Source of the DNA: Adiantum capillus-veneris
Lineage: Eukaryota; Streptophyta; Polypodiopsida; Polypodiales; Pteridaceae
Direction: 5' to 3'
Assembly: GCA_014529385.2 (NCBI GenBank)
Contig: CM043947.1
Coordinates: 130,841,891 to 130,905,890, forward strand
DNA length: 64,000 nucleotides
In this document: positions 22,452 to 35,000 of the stretch, in pieces
Numbering within the stretch: position 1 is the first letter of the stretch
Layout: each line of letters starts with the position of its first letter
The notes under the pieces: model-generated
What the model was told of the DNA's origin: nothing
What the model saw: the letters and a program-made list of their open reading frames with translations, nothing else
Database searches by the model: none
Translations under genes and position numbers: made by a program

Positions 22452-24326
22452 TCCCCTCCTTTTCAAAGTGAGAGGTACTGGTACCGAACTGTATGGCGTT
22501 GAGGGAGATCGCCAATAACATCCGGAATCCTGGGAAGGACTCTTCGCCGGCCCACTCTGATGCATGGGTCAGGTGATACTTGAACTTCATAAAGGTCTGC
22601 AACGCTTGCTTCTTTGGGCCGCGCCGAAAGCGACACCAAGTCTTTTGTAGCTCCTTCGATGCTTCAACTTCGTCTAGAGTCATGCTTCTTCCTTCAAGAA
22701 TCTCCATTTCTGAAAATTCCTGAAACCACTTCCAACACAAAAACATGAACATACCTATTCCATGTAAAGTGATTGGAAAAATTGAAGTCTTTCGAACAAA
22801 CTGTGCATGCAATGCAGATGAACAAAGTGACAGAGTGCCTGACCGTTCTTCAAACACACGCAAACACTGAGATCGAATCTTGTCTTGCTTGATCTAAATC
22901 AATCAACTGTGGCAATTTACAACGGAAATGCCATACTTCGTGCTCATACTTTCTTGTGCTCTTTTTACAACTGTGTCGTGTCAAGGAAGAGACATGTAAT
23001 CCGCATACTTTTGAGCTTTTCATGAATAATCCGCATACATCTGTGCTCATTCATGAGTGAAACGTGCTCAACATACAATATGTCATGCCTAGGAAAAGGG
23101 ATCACATAAAGATGCTGACTAAAATACAGGAAACGATCATGAATAAAACACTCGTACAATGCGTGCTGACTAATCATTCGAACACATAATACTTCCTGTA
23201 AGGGTTCTTTGGACCTGGGCTCGAGAGCCAAGATCGGTTCGTTGTGTTTGATCGAATCTTCGTGGTGGGGGGTGCTGTGGACCTCGACTCGAAAGCCAAG
23301 ATCGATTCTTTGTGATTGATCGAATCTGCATCGAGGTTAGCTTCGCTAGAAAAAACATTAACCAAAATATCATCCTTGTGAACAATCACGTCTTGATCAT
23401 ACAAATCATCATGCTTGTGAGAAATCACATCGTGATCATCATGCAAATCCTCTGTATCATGCTTTGGAGAAGACGAGACTGAAAGAGTCTCCTTTTCTCG
23501 AATCTCTTGCATCTGTGCCTGCACATGAGAAAAATGTCGCAACAATATTTGCATGTGTCGCGCTTGTTCATGCTCACGCTCTATGGTTGCCTTTCTTTCT
23601 GCGTGTCTGCAATCCATTTCTGTTTTTCTTTCTTTGCACAAATTCTGTCATTCTTTCTGCTTTTCTTGCTTCGCGTTCTAAATTCCTGTCCATAAACATT
23701 TGCTCCAACTCCTCCATAGGAGTTAGTGCAATCCTTGGCGTAGATGGGGAAGGGGGAGGGTCAGAAAAACCTCCTGGTTGGAAAAACTCTTCTTCCCCAC
23801 CGCCATGCGCACCAGCTTCACGCGAAGTATCCATTCCGCTTCGGGTGATGACCATCCACTGAAGTCTTGGGTGCTTAAGTTCACGAAGAACTTGGGTTCG
23901 TTGGGTCTTGGGTTCTTCTGTGTCTTGAGGTTCTTGGGGGTCTTCTTTAGCTTGCAATCTGTGTTAGAGAAGGATCTTGTCTTTACCCGAGTTCTTCTCT
24001 TTTCCGTGGGCGCACCCCTTGGCGACGTTGCACTGACACCAAGGTTGCTTTTTCCTAACTCACGTCGATTGGCCGGCCGCTAAGTGCACGGACGCTCTCA
24101 ATGAGTGAAAAGAGGCATCCGCTGTCAATGAGTGAAAAGAGGCACAAGGGGAGGCTGGACAAGCCCTTCTTTCTTGGGTTTCCTCTCACTCTTCAAAAAC
24201 ACGATTAGGAATCGACACGCCCAAGTGAACTTGGGTTCGTGCGACCGCAACAAGCAAAAAAAATTCTATGGTTCTTGTGGTTCTTTCCTTGAGTGATATA
24301 GAACACTGCCAAAGCTTTGATACCAA
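22452..24326 (-). pseudogene. Internal region 2 of the tandem element: unknown conserved ORFs
   Basis: 1875 bp without the MITE. Minus-strand ORFs lie at 23957-23574 (with VITRSGMDTS), 23641-23174 (charged, HAERKATIEREHEQARHM), 23231-22965 and 22863-22366. An 8-bp deletion relative to region 1, near 23637, puts the first two out of frame. The ancestral frame was therefore longer. The 165-codon last ORF is longer than its homologue in region 1 (113 codons). No retroviral enzyme domain is recognised. Confidence 0.6.
24314..24326 (-). other. PBS of the tandem element (TTGGTATCAAAGC)
   Basis: The plus strand GCTTTGATACCAA lies immediately left of LTR D, giving an iMet-type PBS in the minus sense. 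Confidence 0.85.
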
Positions 24327-25527
24327 TGTAAGGTGCAACGGAAGTGAATGTTGAACTTTGCTCAAGATGAGTGCTCCAAACTGTGCTCAAGGGTTCCTTT
24401 TCTTAGGGAAGGGAGAGCCTTCCGTTCGTTTATGAGAGAGTGCAAGTGATCACAAACAAAGTGAATAGACACTGTGAAAGAAGGTGCTGAGACTGAGAGA
24501 GAGAGAGAGAGAAGAATATGACACCAGAATGTTGTCAAAAACCCTCCTCCGAAGGCCCCACTCTCTATGGCGAGTGCGGTCTACTTATGATTGCACAAAT
24601 CTCTACAATGCTTGGACTTGCCGATGATGTCAACGACGATGAGGACGACGAGAGGGCTGAAATCTGCAAATCTTCTATCTGCTGAATTCTGACGCTATGT
24701 CGGTGACGATGTCGATGGCGATGATGCGACGACGATGCGCTGAAAAGCAGATGCTGAAATCTGCGTTTTCCGGGCTGAATCTGCAAACTACGCGGGATTT
24801 GACCGTGCGGCGAGGATTTGCTGCGGGAAGGTGAGATCTGCGAGGTTCAGGGACTCTACTGCGGTATCTGACTGCTGAAAACTGAAAACGCTGGTGTTTC
24901 TTGATGTTCTGTCGCGGTGAATTTGCAAAACGCTGAAGTGTGACGCTGATGCAAAAACGCTAGGGCTGAAAATGGTCTTGCTACGGAGAATTTGCTAACG
25001 CTTGGGCTTCTGCTTGGTCTTCTGTTGCTAGGGATCTGCAAGAGCAAAAACACTGGCTGATCTGGTCCAAAAACGCTAGCTTTATGCTGTGAAGCAAAAA
25101 CTCTAGGGCATCTGGGATTCTGTTGAGAAGTTACTTGTTGAGCGAGTGCTCCTACTCCTGCTGCCTCTTCTCCCAGAAAGTGCTAACTCTGGTTTTCTTA
25201 TATATTATCTTAGCAAAATTGCCCTACCTAGTTCCCAACAAAAGTCACTTAATAAATAAGTGAAAAATGTCAAAAATAGGGAAAATAGGTTTTAATGCAA
25301 TGGAAAATTCCCTTATGGATTTTGATGGATTCTAAAAGGAATGCTGATGATCATGTTGTGTGCAACCGGAGGATATGCATCTAATCTAAGTGTCTGGACA
25401 TGCACGGTCTGCGAACACTCACAAAAGTGCCAGATCACTTCCTATTCGAGACTGACTTGACTGAAGTGAACTCTGGTCATGCTGTAGCTTGTCCACGGAC
25501 ACATAGGGTTGGATGTGTCACATGACA
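24327..25527 (-). repeat. LTR D (outer 5' LTR)
   Basis: 1201 bp, TGTAAGGTGCAACGG...CACATGACA, with a PBS on its left. On the right are CAGTT and the resumed gypsy integrase frame. Confidence 0.9.
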
Positions 25528-27171
25528 CAGTTTCAGGCGGAAGGAGACATCATTTATTTTTTGGAGATCTGGAAAGGTCCGTAGTATCTCATACTAAGCT
25601 TTGGAAAAAGGCTCTCGTTTCCCTTCTTCTTTCTCAAGCGTGCCTTCTCAAAACGTAAGAGCACCCAATCACCCTCCTTCAATTTCAAATCACGACGATG
25701 GCGATCCGCTGCATTTTTTTGTCGTTCTTGAGATTTTTGCAAAGCCTCGCGGACTTTGGCAAAAGCCGTATCTAAGTCGTGCGAGTGTTCATCCGCTTCA
25801 AAAATCTTATCCTTCGTGCTTAGGAAGGGGGAAATTTCGCAGCACCTTCAACAATCTCAAATGGCGCTTTCCCCGTCGAAGAGTGTATCGTGTTATTGTA
25901 GGCAAATTCCACCAAAAGGTAGATACTTTTCCCATTGAGTCTTCTGATCTGAGATGTAAGACTTCAATAAATCTAAAACCATTGAATTTGCAATCTCAGA
26001 TTGTCCGTCAATTTGCGGGTGGAAAGATGACAAGAACTGCAACCGCGTGCCAATGTTCTCCCAAATTGCCTTCCAAAACAAAACTTGTGAATCTGGGGTC
26101 CCTGTCTGAGCCAATCGTCTCAGACATGCCATGTAATGTGAAAATATGGGCCACAAACAGTCTCACTAAGTGATCCAGCTTGACTGTTTTCTTCACTGGA
26201 ATGAAATGAGCCTGCTTGCTAAATCTGTCAATAACAGTTTAGATACCATCGTGACCACTTTGTGTTCTCGGGAGATAAAAAATGAAATCCATTGCAATAC
26301 TTTGCCATGGGCGGGTGGGTATGGGCAAAGGCTATAACAATCCTTGTGCTTTATGCCTATCAAACTTGACCTTCTGGCATACCAAGCAACTCTTCCACAT
26401 CCTTCTTGAGTCTCGGCCAAAAGAAGTATCTCTCTACCCCTTTCATGGTGGTAGCAATGCCGCGCTGACCCGTAAAAGGTGGACAGTGGCATTCAATCAT
26501 AACCTTTTCCCTCAACGCTGTGTAACGCACAACATGGTTTTCCTCATCAAGTAGCCATCCCGAATGGAATGTCCCGCTACTGTCTTCCCATCCCGTATCT
26601 ATGTGAAAATGTCTGCAAAATCTGGATCTGTGGCATACTGGTCGACCATATCCTCGAAGCTCCTATGATGTATCGCGGAAACAGCCAAAACCAACGGCTT
26701 TCGAGACAAAGCATCTGCCACCAAATTCTTCTGTCCCTGAATATGGACAATCTGAAAGTGAAACTGTGACAAGATGTTCGCCCAGTGCATCCGCTTTTCC
26801 GATAGCCGCTTCTGTGACAAGTAGTGCAAACTCTGATGGTCTGTTAAGACAGTAAAATCCGCTCCGAGCAGGTAGTGCCGCCACTGAGTAAGAGCATGGA
26901 TAACCGCCAAAAGCTCGTTCTCATAAATCTGTGCTGTCAATTCCGGCCGTGAGAACAATCGGCTCTTGTAAGCAATAACATGGCCTTCTTGCATTAAGAC
27001 CGCACCCAGACTACGACCACAAGCATCACAATATACTTCAAATGACTTCTGCAAGTCCAACAAAGTCAAAACTGGTCCCATAGTTAATTTTTATTTCAAA
27101 GTCTAAAAGGTAGTCACCTCTGTGGGTCCTCACGAGAAAGGGACTCCTTTCTGTGTCAAGATATGCAAAGG
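25528..27171 (-). pseudogene. G2 pol fragment: RNase H, integrase
   Basis: Minus-strand segments read, from 27171 down: RNase H (EVYCDACGRSLGAVLMQEGH, TVLTDHQSLHYLS, ADALSRKP), then the integrase HHCC region and core (IGSDRDPRFTSFV, SSFHPQIDGQSEIANS). The GPF module follows ([13 protein letters not shown]). Frameshifts and stops are frequent, including a 1-bp loss just before the insertion site near 25550. The region ends abruptly at 27171 (TGTGTCAAGATATGCAAAG), where the RT thumb/RNase H connection should continue. RT and gag are missing. Confidence 0.85.
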
Positions 27172-28391
27172 TTTGCTCGGAGTAGTACTCCGCACACAAA
27201 CACAAGGAACACTTTACTTCACTTGAAAGAACTGAATTGAATTGAAAGAAAGAGAGAGACGAGAGAGAGAAAGGAGACGACACAGGGATGTCGGGTCCCA
27301 ACCCTCAAGGGCCCCCTTGCTCTGTTGCTAGAGCAAGTACTTTCTTTATTCTTGCACAAATGCGACTACAATGATGCTGATGCTGAAGGGTATTGATGCT
27401 ACTGAGGTACCAAAGGGGTCTACATCGAAGACGATGATGTCGACGACGTGTTCTGTGTCGAAGACGGTGAGGTCGACGACGAGGTCTATGTCGAAGGCGA
27501 TGAAGTCGACGACGAGGTACTAAGGGTCTTTGTTGACGACTATGAAGTCGACAACGGTACTGTGTCGAAGACGGTGATGTCGACGACTGGTATTGCTAGT
27601 CTATATTGACGACGACGACGACGACGACGGTGATTGTGACGATGATGACAATGGTGTCGTCGTCAAGTCCGGAACTGTGATGATGATGACGATGACGATG
27701 ACGAAGGTGTTGTCCTCAAGATAGGGATTTGCGATGACGATGACGAAGGTGTTGTCATCAAGATAGGGATCTGTGATGACGATGTTGACAACGACGATGG
27801 TGTCGACGACGACGGCATCAAGGCTGAAAACTGAAAACTCTAGATGCTCTGTTGGGGATCTACTACTGTGGCGGCATTGCAGCTTGGATCTGCAACTGTC
27901 AAGTCGCACTTGGGCTGAAATGCAAAAAAGCTAGGCTGATCTGGCTGAAAATACAAAACGCTGGCTGTCTTGGCTGAAAACTGATTACGCCAGACTGATC
28001 TACTGCTGGTTGGTCAATGCGGTAAAGAACTGCAACGGGGAGTTGCTGTCCTGCGAAGCTAAGAGCTGAAAACCGAAACGCTGATGGCTGTGGGCTGGAA
28101 ACGCTGAACTGTTGATGCTGAAAACGCTGGGCTGAACTATTGAGAAAATGCTGGTGCGTGCCGGTCTGTTGTGGTGCCGGCTCTTTCTGTGTCCCTGCTT
28201 CTTCTGCTTCTACTGAGTACTACATGAAGCTTTGCAAAGGGCATAAATTTTTCTTCCAAGACATCCAACCATTTTGGACTAGAGAAAAATTGGGCAAAGC
28301 AACTGTCACGTGCGCATTGCACTTGCATCACATGGACAAGCTTATGCTATAATCTAGCGTCAGTCGTAGCTAGCTTAGGACCTAGCCTGAC
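27172..28391 (-). repeat. LTR remnant of a related non-autonomous family
   Basis: It shares its layout with LTRs A-D: a GA-rich tract near 27245-27270, then GACGACACAGG, and GTTGCTAGAGCAAGTACTTT against GGCGAGAGCGGTCTACTT. Next come GCACAAATGCGACTACAATG, a GAN-triplet array, and AAAACGCT/GCTGAAAA motifs (27820-28140). Its left end is fused to the truncated G2 pol and it may end near CCTAGCCTGACA at 28391. No target duplication is visible. Confidence 0.6.
27418..27815. repeat. Degenerate GAC/GAT/GTC triplet array with ~51-bp higher-order units
   Basis: A long run of GACGACGAT, GATGTCGAC and GATGACGATGACGAAG motifs. The block GACGAAGGTGTTGTC plus CAAGATAGGGAT is repeated at about 27699 and 27750. 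It lies inside the LTR remnant. Acidic or Val-Ile-rich ORFs over it are artefacts. Confidence 0.8.
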
Positions 28392-28426
28392 ACTTTGTGA
28401 GCCTCTAGTAGGATGTGCATGGATAG

Positions 28427-28500
28427 TGTTACCGGCTTGGACACTCCAACGAGAAATCAATAGCAACACACAAACAAAAACTCCATAATCACGAACTTTA

Positions 28501-28540
<40 letters not shown>

Positions 28541-29211
28541 GACACGGCCCGGCGTAGTTCTGTGCCCAGAGGTATTAGTTCCAAAGTTTGGCGCCCCTTT
28601 CGGTATTTATTTTTCATTAATCATTGCAAAGTACAACTTGCGAGGGACCTCTGCTAAAAATCATTTTTCCAAACATACAAAATTTCTTCCCTTGAATTTT
28701 CCAAGAGGAAATTTTAGAAAATTAGGTCTATTTTTTGAGGTTTTACACTATTTTTCTCTATTTTGGGGTGGAATTCTCCTTTTCCCCTTGCCCTTAACCG
28801 ACATTTTTGAAATTGAACACTGCATGATATTAAGCTAGACACATTTTTCCCGAATACTGCTGGAGAGTGAGGCCCCAGGGGCTCTCATAAAGTTTACAAG
28901 GGATGCCAAAAGCAGAGCCCCAAAAGCGGTTAACTCAAAAGCATCTTGTCCAAAAATTGCCCAAAAAGCAGTTAGCACAATTAGCGGAAATCCGTACAAC
29001 TTGCCTCGTTAGCAACTGTAAGCGCAAAACACGGAAATCCGTATTGTCTGCCACGTCATCATGTTAGCACAAATTCCGGGAAATCCATGCAGCTGTCCAC
29101 GTAACCCTATCCGTACACACTACCTTGTCATCATTTTCTGTCCTCGGGTGGTCATGCCATGTTATCAGGTTTTGTGTCCGGGCAGTACCGCCACGTTATC
29201 AGTTTGTGACA
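28427..29211 (-). repeat. O 3' LTR
   Basis: 785 bp. It includes (GA)n at 28502-28540 (sense CT) and the GGCGCCCCTTTCGGTATTTA core at 28590-28609. A polypurine tract (TATCCCCCTCTTG on plus) adjoins its right end. Confidence 0.85.
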
Positions 29212-29950
29212 TATCCCCCTCTTGAAAGAATTGTAATCGCCCTCGATTACGCTTGCAAAGTTAGACATAAGCCATAAAAGAGTTTAATAGACACTGACTC
29301 TAAGTATCGACGCACTAGACCACAAGAAGATTTAGAAATTTTCTCATGTAGGAAAATAAAGTCTTTTTTAGTGTTTTTCATACAATACATAACATCATGA
29401 ACTTCTACTCGAAAGGCACCACATACCTAGCTAGGTATGCGATGCCTCCCTCACAGAAGCTCATGATGTTGAGGTAAGTCACAGTGTGAGAATTATTGTG
29501 AGAATTTGTTCTCGTGGATGACACAAATCCAACACTTGCACAAAGACGACAGTCACTGAACATTCACACCACATTCAAATCAAATCAATCACAGAAAAAT
29601 TCATTCCAAATCTCACACCATGACTGCCAACAACGTATTTAGCAATCGCATCTAGATCCATCCCGAACATTAGTGATGTCGGATTAACTAATTCTTATGC
29701 GATCATGTCTATAAAGATTCTCAAGATTGAAATGTTGCACTCATTTCGTCTTTCAATCCTACACTCAAACAGAGTCACATGTTAGAGTGCATCAATCAGA
29801 ATCAGTTCTGGGAATTCCCATGTCGAAGTACTTCTTTCATAAAGTCATCTAGCAAAATACTGTCAGCCCATCAGTATCCTTAAAATTCAAAGGAAAATCA
29901 GTGACTTCATTCTTTCTAGATAACCTGTGACAAAGGAGCGGAGTAACTCC
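29212..29950 (-). other. O polypurine tract and 3' untranslated region
   Basis: Homologous to 16739-17280 and 42253-42790 (ATTGTAATCGCCCTCGATTA, GACAAAGGAGCGGAGTAACTCC). It breaks at ACTCC, the target duplication of the nested element, and continues at 38650. Confidence 0.8.
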
Positions 29951-31427
29951 TGAAACCGGCCTGTTCAATCCAAAAAGGGCGGTAGACTTTACTTTAAACC
30001 TTGATTTAGCTTTCACCCATTATTAGTCGTCTATTTTACCTGTACTTTCAAGACACAACAAAGGGGAGAGGGATACAGGCTACTAGATTGCACCTGTATG
30101 AGTAGACAGACACCAGATTGGCCCCTAACTTAGGCGCCCCTTTCGGTATTTCTTTATTATTCAAAAGAGGGAATAAACGCTGTGGTTCCTACAAGCTGCC
30201 CCGCACAAACTCGGCTGAATTTCCACTGTTCCAGCCCGATTTCGGCAGCATAACTGTACTAGAACCCTTCACGGTCAGTATTCCCACGCATTGACCGACT
30301 TTCCCGACGCATACGGGCACTTTGCAAAACCTGGCGAGAATCTGCAGCACGCTGAATTCTCTGTTTTCAGCCCTGAAAATGCGCCAGATCACCTGTACAG
30401 CGGTCCCCTTGCGTCCCCGAACCTCCTGGGGGTATTAGGGTCCGTTTAGGGCCAAAACCCTAAACCTGCAAAAATACACAGCAGGCTGTAATTCGCTGTT
30501 TCGGGCTCCGTTTCGCGTGCCGGTCGCATCCTTAGCAAGTCCTCGAGCTCCCGCACCTGTAGGGCTACATGCCCTTTGAATCGGACGAGATTTCTGGCGT
30601 GAAACCTCTCCGAATTCACCTGTACCTGCGGGGGGATTAGCCGCTAGCTAATCCAGTACCTGTGCAAGAGGCTCTTGCCTCGGCAATCGCGCATGAACCC
30701 ACACAATTGTACATTGGTCAAATGAAGAGCCCACTAGAGGGGCATAACATACTGCCAAAGGGGAGAGAGAGGGCAGTGCGTAGCGTGCAGGGCATCACTC
30801 CTGGCACCGCACTGTGCATAAGAGGGAAAGCAAGCACTCCATAGCTCTTAACCTGTGACAGAGACTTGCAAAATGAGCCTCCCAGCTATAAATCACGTTT
30901 TTGCCTTCTCTATAAGTAGTAAACTGGCCTCAGAGTGCCAAGTGTCACTCATTTGTGCATTTTCCCGCTTTAGACCCTCGGGTCTAAAAATATCTCACCT
31001 GCAGCCTCTGTTGACTTGGCCACAGAGTAACAAAATGATCCCCATGTCAAACTGCACGTAATGACGCGAAGACATTTTCAGGTCCCAAAATAGCAGTTCC
31101 CTAAATTTTAGGAGATGCTGCCATTGTATCTTTCTAGGTCATCCGACCCTCTTTGTACACTGCGGCCACATCCAGAACTGAAATGTAGCCTCTGTAGCAA
31201 AGGATTCCACTTTGGCTAGTCAATGACCCCACTTGGCTAACCATAGTCCTTGTCCAACCTTAGTGCTCTCTTGCCCTCAGGCCCGGACTCCCTCTGGACA
31301 GTTCCACACTAGCTATGCAATGCAGGGCAGTTAGATTTCCCGAGGGGTGTTTCCAAAAAGTGAAAGTAAATAGATAATAAGAAAGAAATCAACAAAAAGG
31401 ATAGATAGTAGTCACACGCTGGTGACA
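29951..31427 (-). repeat. G1 3' LTR
   Basis: 1477 bp, TGAAACCGG...CTGGTGACA. It carries the core GGCGCCCCTTTCGGTATTTC (30133-30152) and a telobox near 30455-30465. Unlike most LTRs here it has no long CT/GA run. Confidence 0.95.
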
Positions 31428-32000
31428 TACCCCCCTCTTGAAATCTCAAACGTCCTCGTTTGCATCTATGTCGTACATGCTTACTGTCAACACTGATGTA
31501 TTCAACACCTGTCGACACATATACGACACATACATGCTCATTGTCAACCCTGGTGTATTCAACACCTCGTCGACTCATGTATTGCCTGCGTGTGAACCCT
31601 GTCCCAATGACATAGTGGTAGCTTCGCACTCTGCCATTGCTTTGAGTCACTAACTTTCCAATGACAAAATGGTAGCTGCACATTTTGCCACTGTCTTATA
31701 GTACACGTTGGATCCCGTAACACTTTCGAGCATATCCAAACCGACAGTTTAAGAATGCAGTTACACATGTACTCTTCAATAGAAGCAATCACTGTATCCT
31801 TGACAAACTGACAAGAAATACTCACTTCTATAGCACTAATCAAACTTTTGGACATTCCATAAGAGCAATTGCCAAACTGACAATCTGTACAGCTCTAACA
31901 TTCATGTAACAGGTATTTGATTTGAGCTCACTTTAAATACCATGTACATCATTTGTTTCAGAAGCCATTGTCACACTGACAATTCATGTAGCTTTGAAAC
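31428..32000 (-). other. G1 polypurine tract and 3' untranslated region
   Basis: TACCCCCCTCTTG at 31428-31440 is the polypurine tract on the sense strand (AAGAGGGGGG). A repeated segment follows, with AACACYTGTCGAC-like and ACAYATACGACACATACATG blocks (31470-31580). No ORF of note is seen. Confidence 0.8.
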
Positions 32001-35000
32001 TCAAGGGGTCAAGGTAGGTTGCAAATCGAAGGCTTCCAGGTAAAGTGATAACACAGTTGGTGACTCTGCAAGTTCACCTTCTTCCATCCACTTAGCATCC
32101 ATTGGTGGATAGTTTCTGAACTTTACCAAGTAACGCCTAGCAACCTTGCCTTTCACTTTCCTTTCTTTGTGTGCCAAAATCTGTTCAGGGACCAAGATCT
32201 CGTCAAGTTCCTCGACTTCCGGCTGATCTTCAGCTGGCATATCTTCTGGCACATCACCCACATAGGGTCTGAGAAGACTCACATGAAACGCATTGTGAAT
32301 CTTCCAACTGTCAGGCAATTTCAGCCTATATGCAACATCACTGATTATGTCGCATACTTGAAAAGGCCCATAGTAACGCATGCTGAGCTTTGGAAACAGT
32401 CTTTCCTTGCCCTTCATCTTCTTTAACCTTGCCTTTTCAAAGCGTAAAAGCACCCAATCACCAAGTGAATATACTACTTCACGACGGTGACGATCAGCTG
32501 CTTTCTTTTGCTTTGCCTGAGTCCTTTCTAAGGCCACTTTGACCTTCTTGTACATTTCATCCATGTCCTGAACATACTTATCTGCTTCAAATATCTTGTC
32601 CTTTGTATGCATTATGGGAGGAACTTTCTTGCCACCTTCAACTATCTCAAAAGGTGCCTTGCCAGTTGATGAATGCACTGTATTATTGTATGCATACTCC
32701 ACCAATGGCAAATACTGCTCCCACTTTCCTTTATGCTCTGACACATAGCACTTCAGCAGATCTAGGACAGTAGAATTTGCCTCTTCTGACTGCCCATCTG
32801 TTTGGGGATGAAATGACGAAGAGAATTTGAGCGTGGTACCCATATTCTCAAACAAGCCTCTCCAGAACAAACTAGTCATGCGTGGATCACGGTCGCTAAT
32901 AATCGACTGTGGCATGCCATGATACTTGAAAATATTGCTCATAAACAAGCGTGGCATCTGATCTGGCTTTATCTTCTTCCTGACAGGAATAAAATGAGCC
33001 TGTTTGCTAAATCTGCAAATAATGGTCCAAATACCATCATTTCCTGTCTGCGTTCTCGGAAGATCAAAGATAAAATCCATAGCAATACTTTCCCATGGTT
33101 TATCTGGAATAGGTAGTGGTTGCAATAACCCTGGTGCCTTTTGCCTGTCAAACTTGACCTTTTGGCATATTAGGCATTCTCGCACAAAGGCATCCACATC
33201 CCTTCTCAATGTAGGCCAATAGAAGAATGTCTCAACCGCTTTAACTGTAGCATCGATACCACGATGCCCTGCATACGGTGGGACATGACTCTCTTCCATA
33301 ACTTTGCGTCGCAATGGCTTGTTGACACACAATCTGCCATGCATCATCATGAACCCGTCTTTAAGAAGATAGTGTTCATGACGTTGTCCATCCATTAGTT
33401 GCTCGAAGACCCTTGCAAAATCTTCATCATTTGCATACTGTTCTCTCATATCATCAAGTTCATGATGATAAGGAATCGACACAGCTGAAATTTGTGGCTT
33501 CCTTGACAAGGCATCGGCCACAACGTTCTTCTTGCCTTCCACATGCACAATCTGAAAATGGAACATGGACAAGATATTTGCCCATCGCATATGCTTCTCA
33601 GATAACTTTGTTTGTGTCAAGAAGTATCGCAAGGTCTGATGGTCCGTTTGGACAACAAAGTCTACACCTAGCAGGTAGTGTTTCCAACTTAAGAGCGCAT
33701 GAATCACAGCCAGTAACTCTTTCTCATAGACCTGCATGGTCATCTCTGGCCCTTGCAAAATTCTGCTCTCATAGGCTACTACCCTGCCATCTTGCATTAG
33801 CACAGCACCAATGCTACTACCGCAGGCGTCACACTGGACTACAAATGACTTCCTAAGATCTGGCAACACAATGACTGGATCTGAAGTCATCTTTTCCTTT
33901 AAGAGATTAAAAGCTGAAATCTCTTTCTGTGTCCATCTAAAGGTGACTGCCTTCTTTTGAAGAGCATGTAAAGGTGAAGCAATCTCAGCGAAATTTCGGA
34001 TAAACCTTCTGTAATAGGAGCATAGTCCCAAAAAGCTTCGGACATCATGCACCGTCTTCAAATTTGGCCATGACTTGATCGCTTCAACTTTTGCAGGATC
34101 CATTCTGACACCGTCCTTTGAGACAATGTGTCCCAGAAAGTGAATCTCTTCCAGAAAAAACTCACTTTTCTTTGCATTGATGAGCAACCTATGACTGCGT
34201 AGCTCTTTGAACACAATGGCCAAGTGATGCCTATGCTCCTCTTCATTCTTTGAGTAGACTATCATGTCATCAAAGAATGTACCAACAAACTGCTGGTGTG
34301 GACGGAAAATTCTGTCCATCATCCTATTGAACGTAGCAGGAGCATTTGTGAGACCAAAGGGCATCACTAAAAATTCGTAAAGGCCAAACGTTGTTCTAAA
34401 AGCAGTCTTGTGCACATCCTCTGATCTAATGCGGATCTGATGATACCCACTCTTTAGATCTATCCTGCTAAACATAGCTGCTCCTTCTAATTTGTCCATA
34501 ATATCATCAATTCTAGGTATAGGGAACCTATTCTTGATGGTATTCTTGTTCAGTGCACGGTAGTCGATGCACATACGCCATGAGCCATCCTTTTTCTGCA
34601 CCAACGACACTGGAGAACAGAATGGAGATGAACTGGGCTGAATCAACCCCTTTTCTAACAGCTCCTGTACTTGGCCCATTATCTCTTTCTGCTGAGCCGC
34701 ACTAACCCTGTACGGAGGCTTATTTGGTGGACTACTGCCTGGCACCAAATCTATCGCATGGTCCTCGGGTCTCTCTGGCGGTAATTGAGACGGTAATGAA
34801 TCGGAAAAACAGTCACTATACTGTTGTAAAAACATTGACCTTTCTTTATCTAGCACAGATAAATTTGATTCATCACAATCTGACACTTCACGTGCAAAAA
34901 CCAAGTACGCAGAAAGATGCTTTTTCATTACAGAAGTAATAGCAGAAGCTGATACAGTAGGAATAGACTCCCCTTTAAGCTTTACATCCAGAATGTGAGT

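Larger units (their letters stand above)
17588..25527 (-). mobile_element. Three-LTR tandem retrotransposon (LTR-int-LTR-int-LTR), TSD CAGTT
   Basis: One insertion of 7940 bp with LTRs B (17588-18800), C (21250-22451) and D (24327-25527). Two homologous internal regions lie between them. CAGTT flanks the outer ends (17583-17587 and 25528-25532), and the interrupted integrase codons rejoin across it. LTRs C and D each have an iMet-type PBS on their left side, and LTRs B and C each have a polypurine tract on their right. The middle LTR therefore serves both units. Neither internal region encodes RT or integrase. Such arrays are expected from unequal recombination between LTRs or from insertion of a tandem cDNA. 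Confidence 0.9.

Noticed and set aside
27601-27909. Val/Ile/Asp-rich minus-strand ORF in the LTR remnant
   Set aside because: A by-product of the GAC/GAT triplet array, with no homologous ORF in the related LTRs A-D.
30189-31061. Three short ORFs (about 60-68 aa) repeated at 37411-38283
   Set aside because: They are duplicated only because they lie in the two identical LTRs of G1. There is no coding signal.
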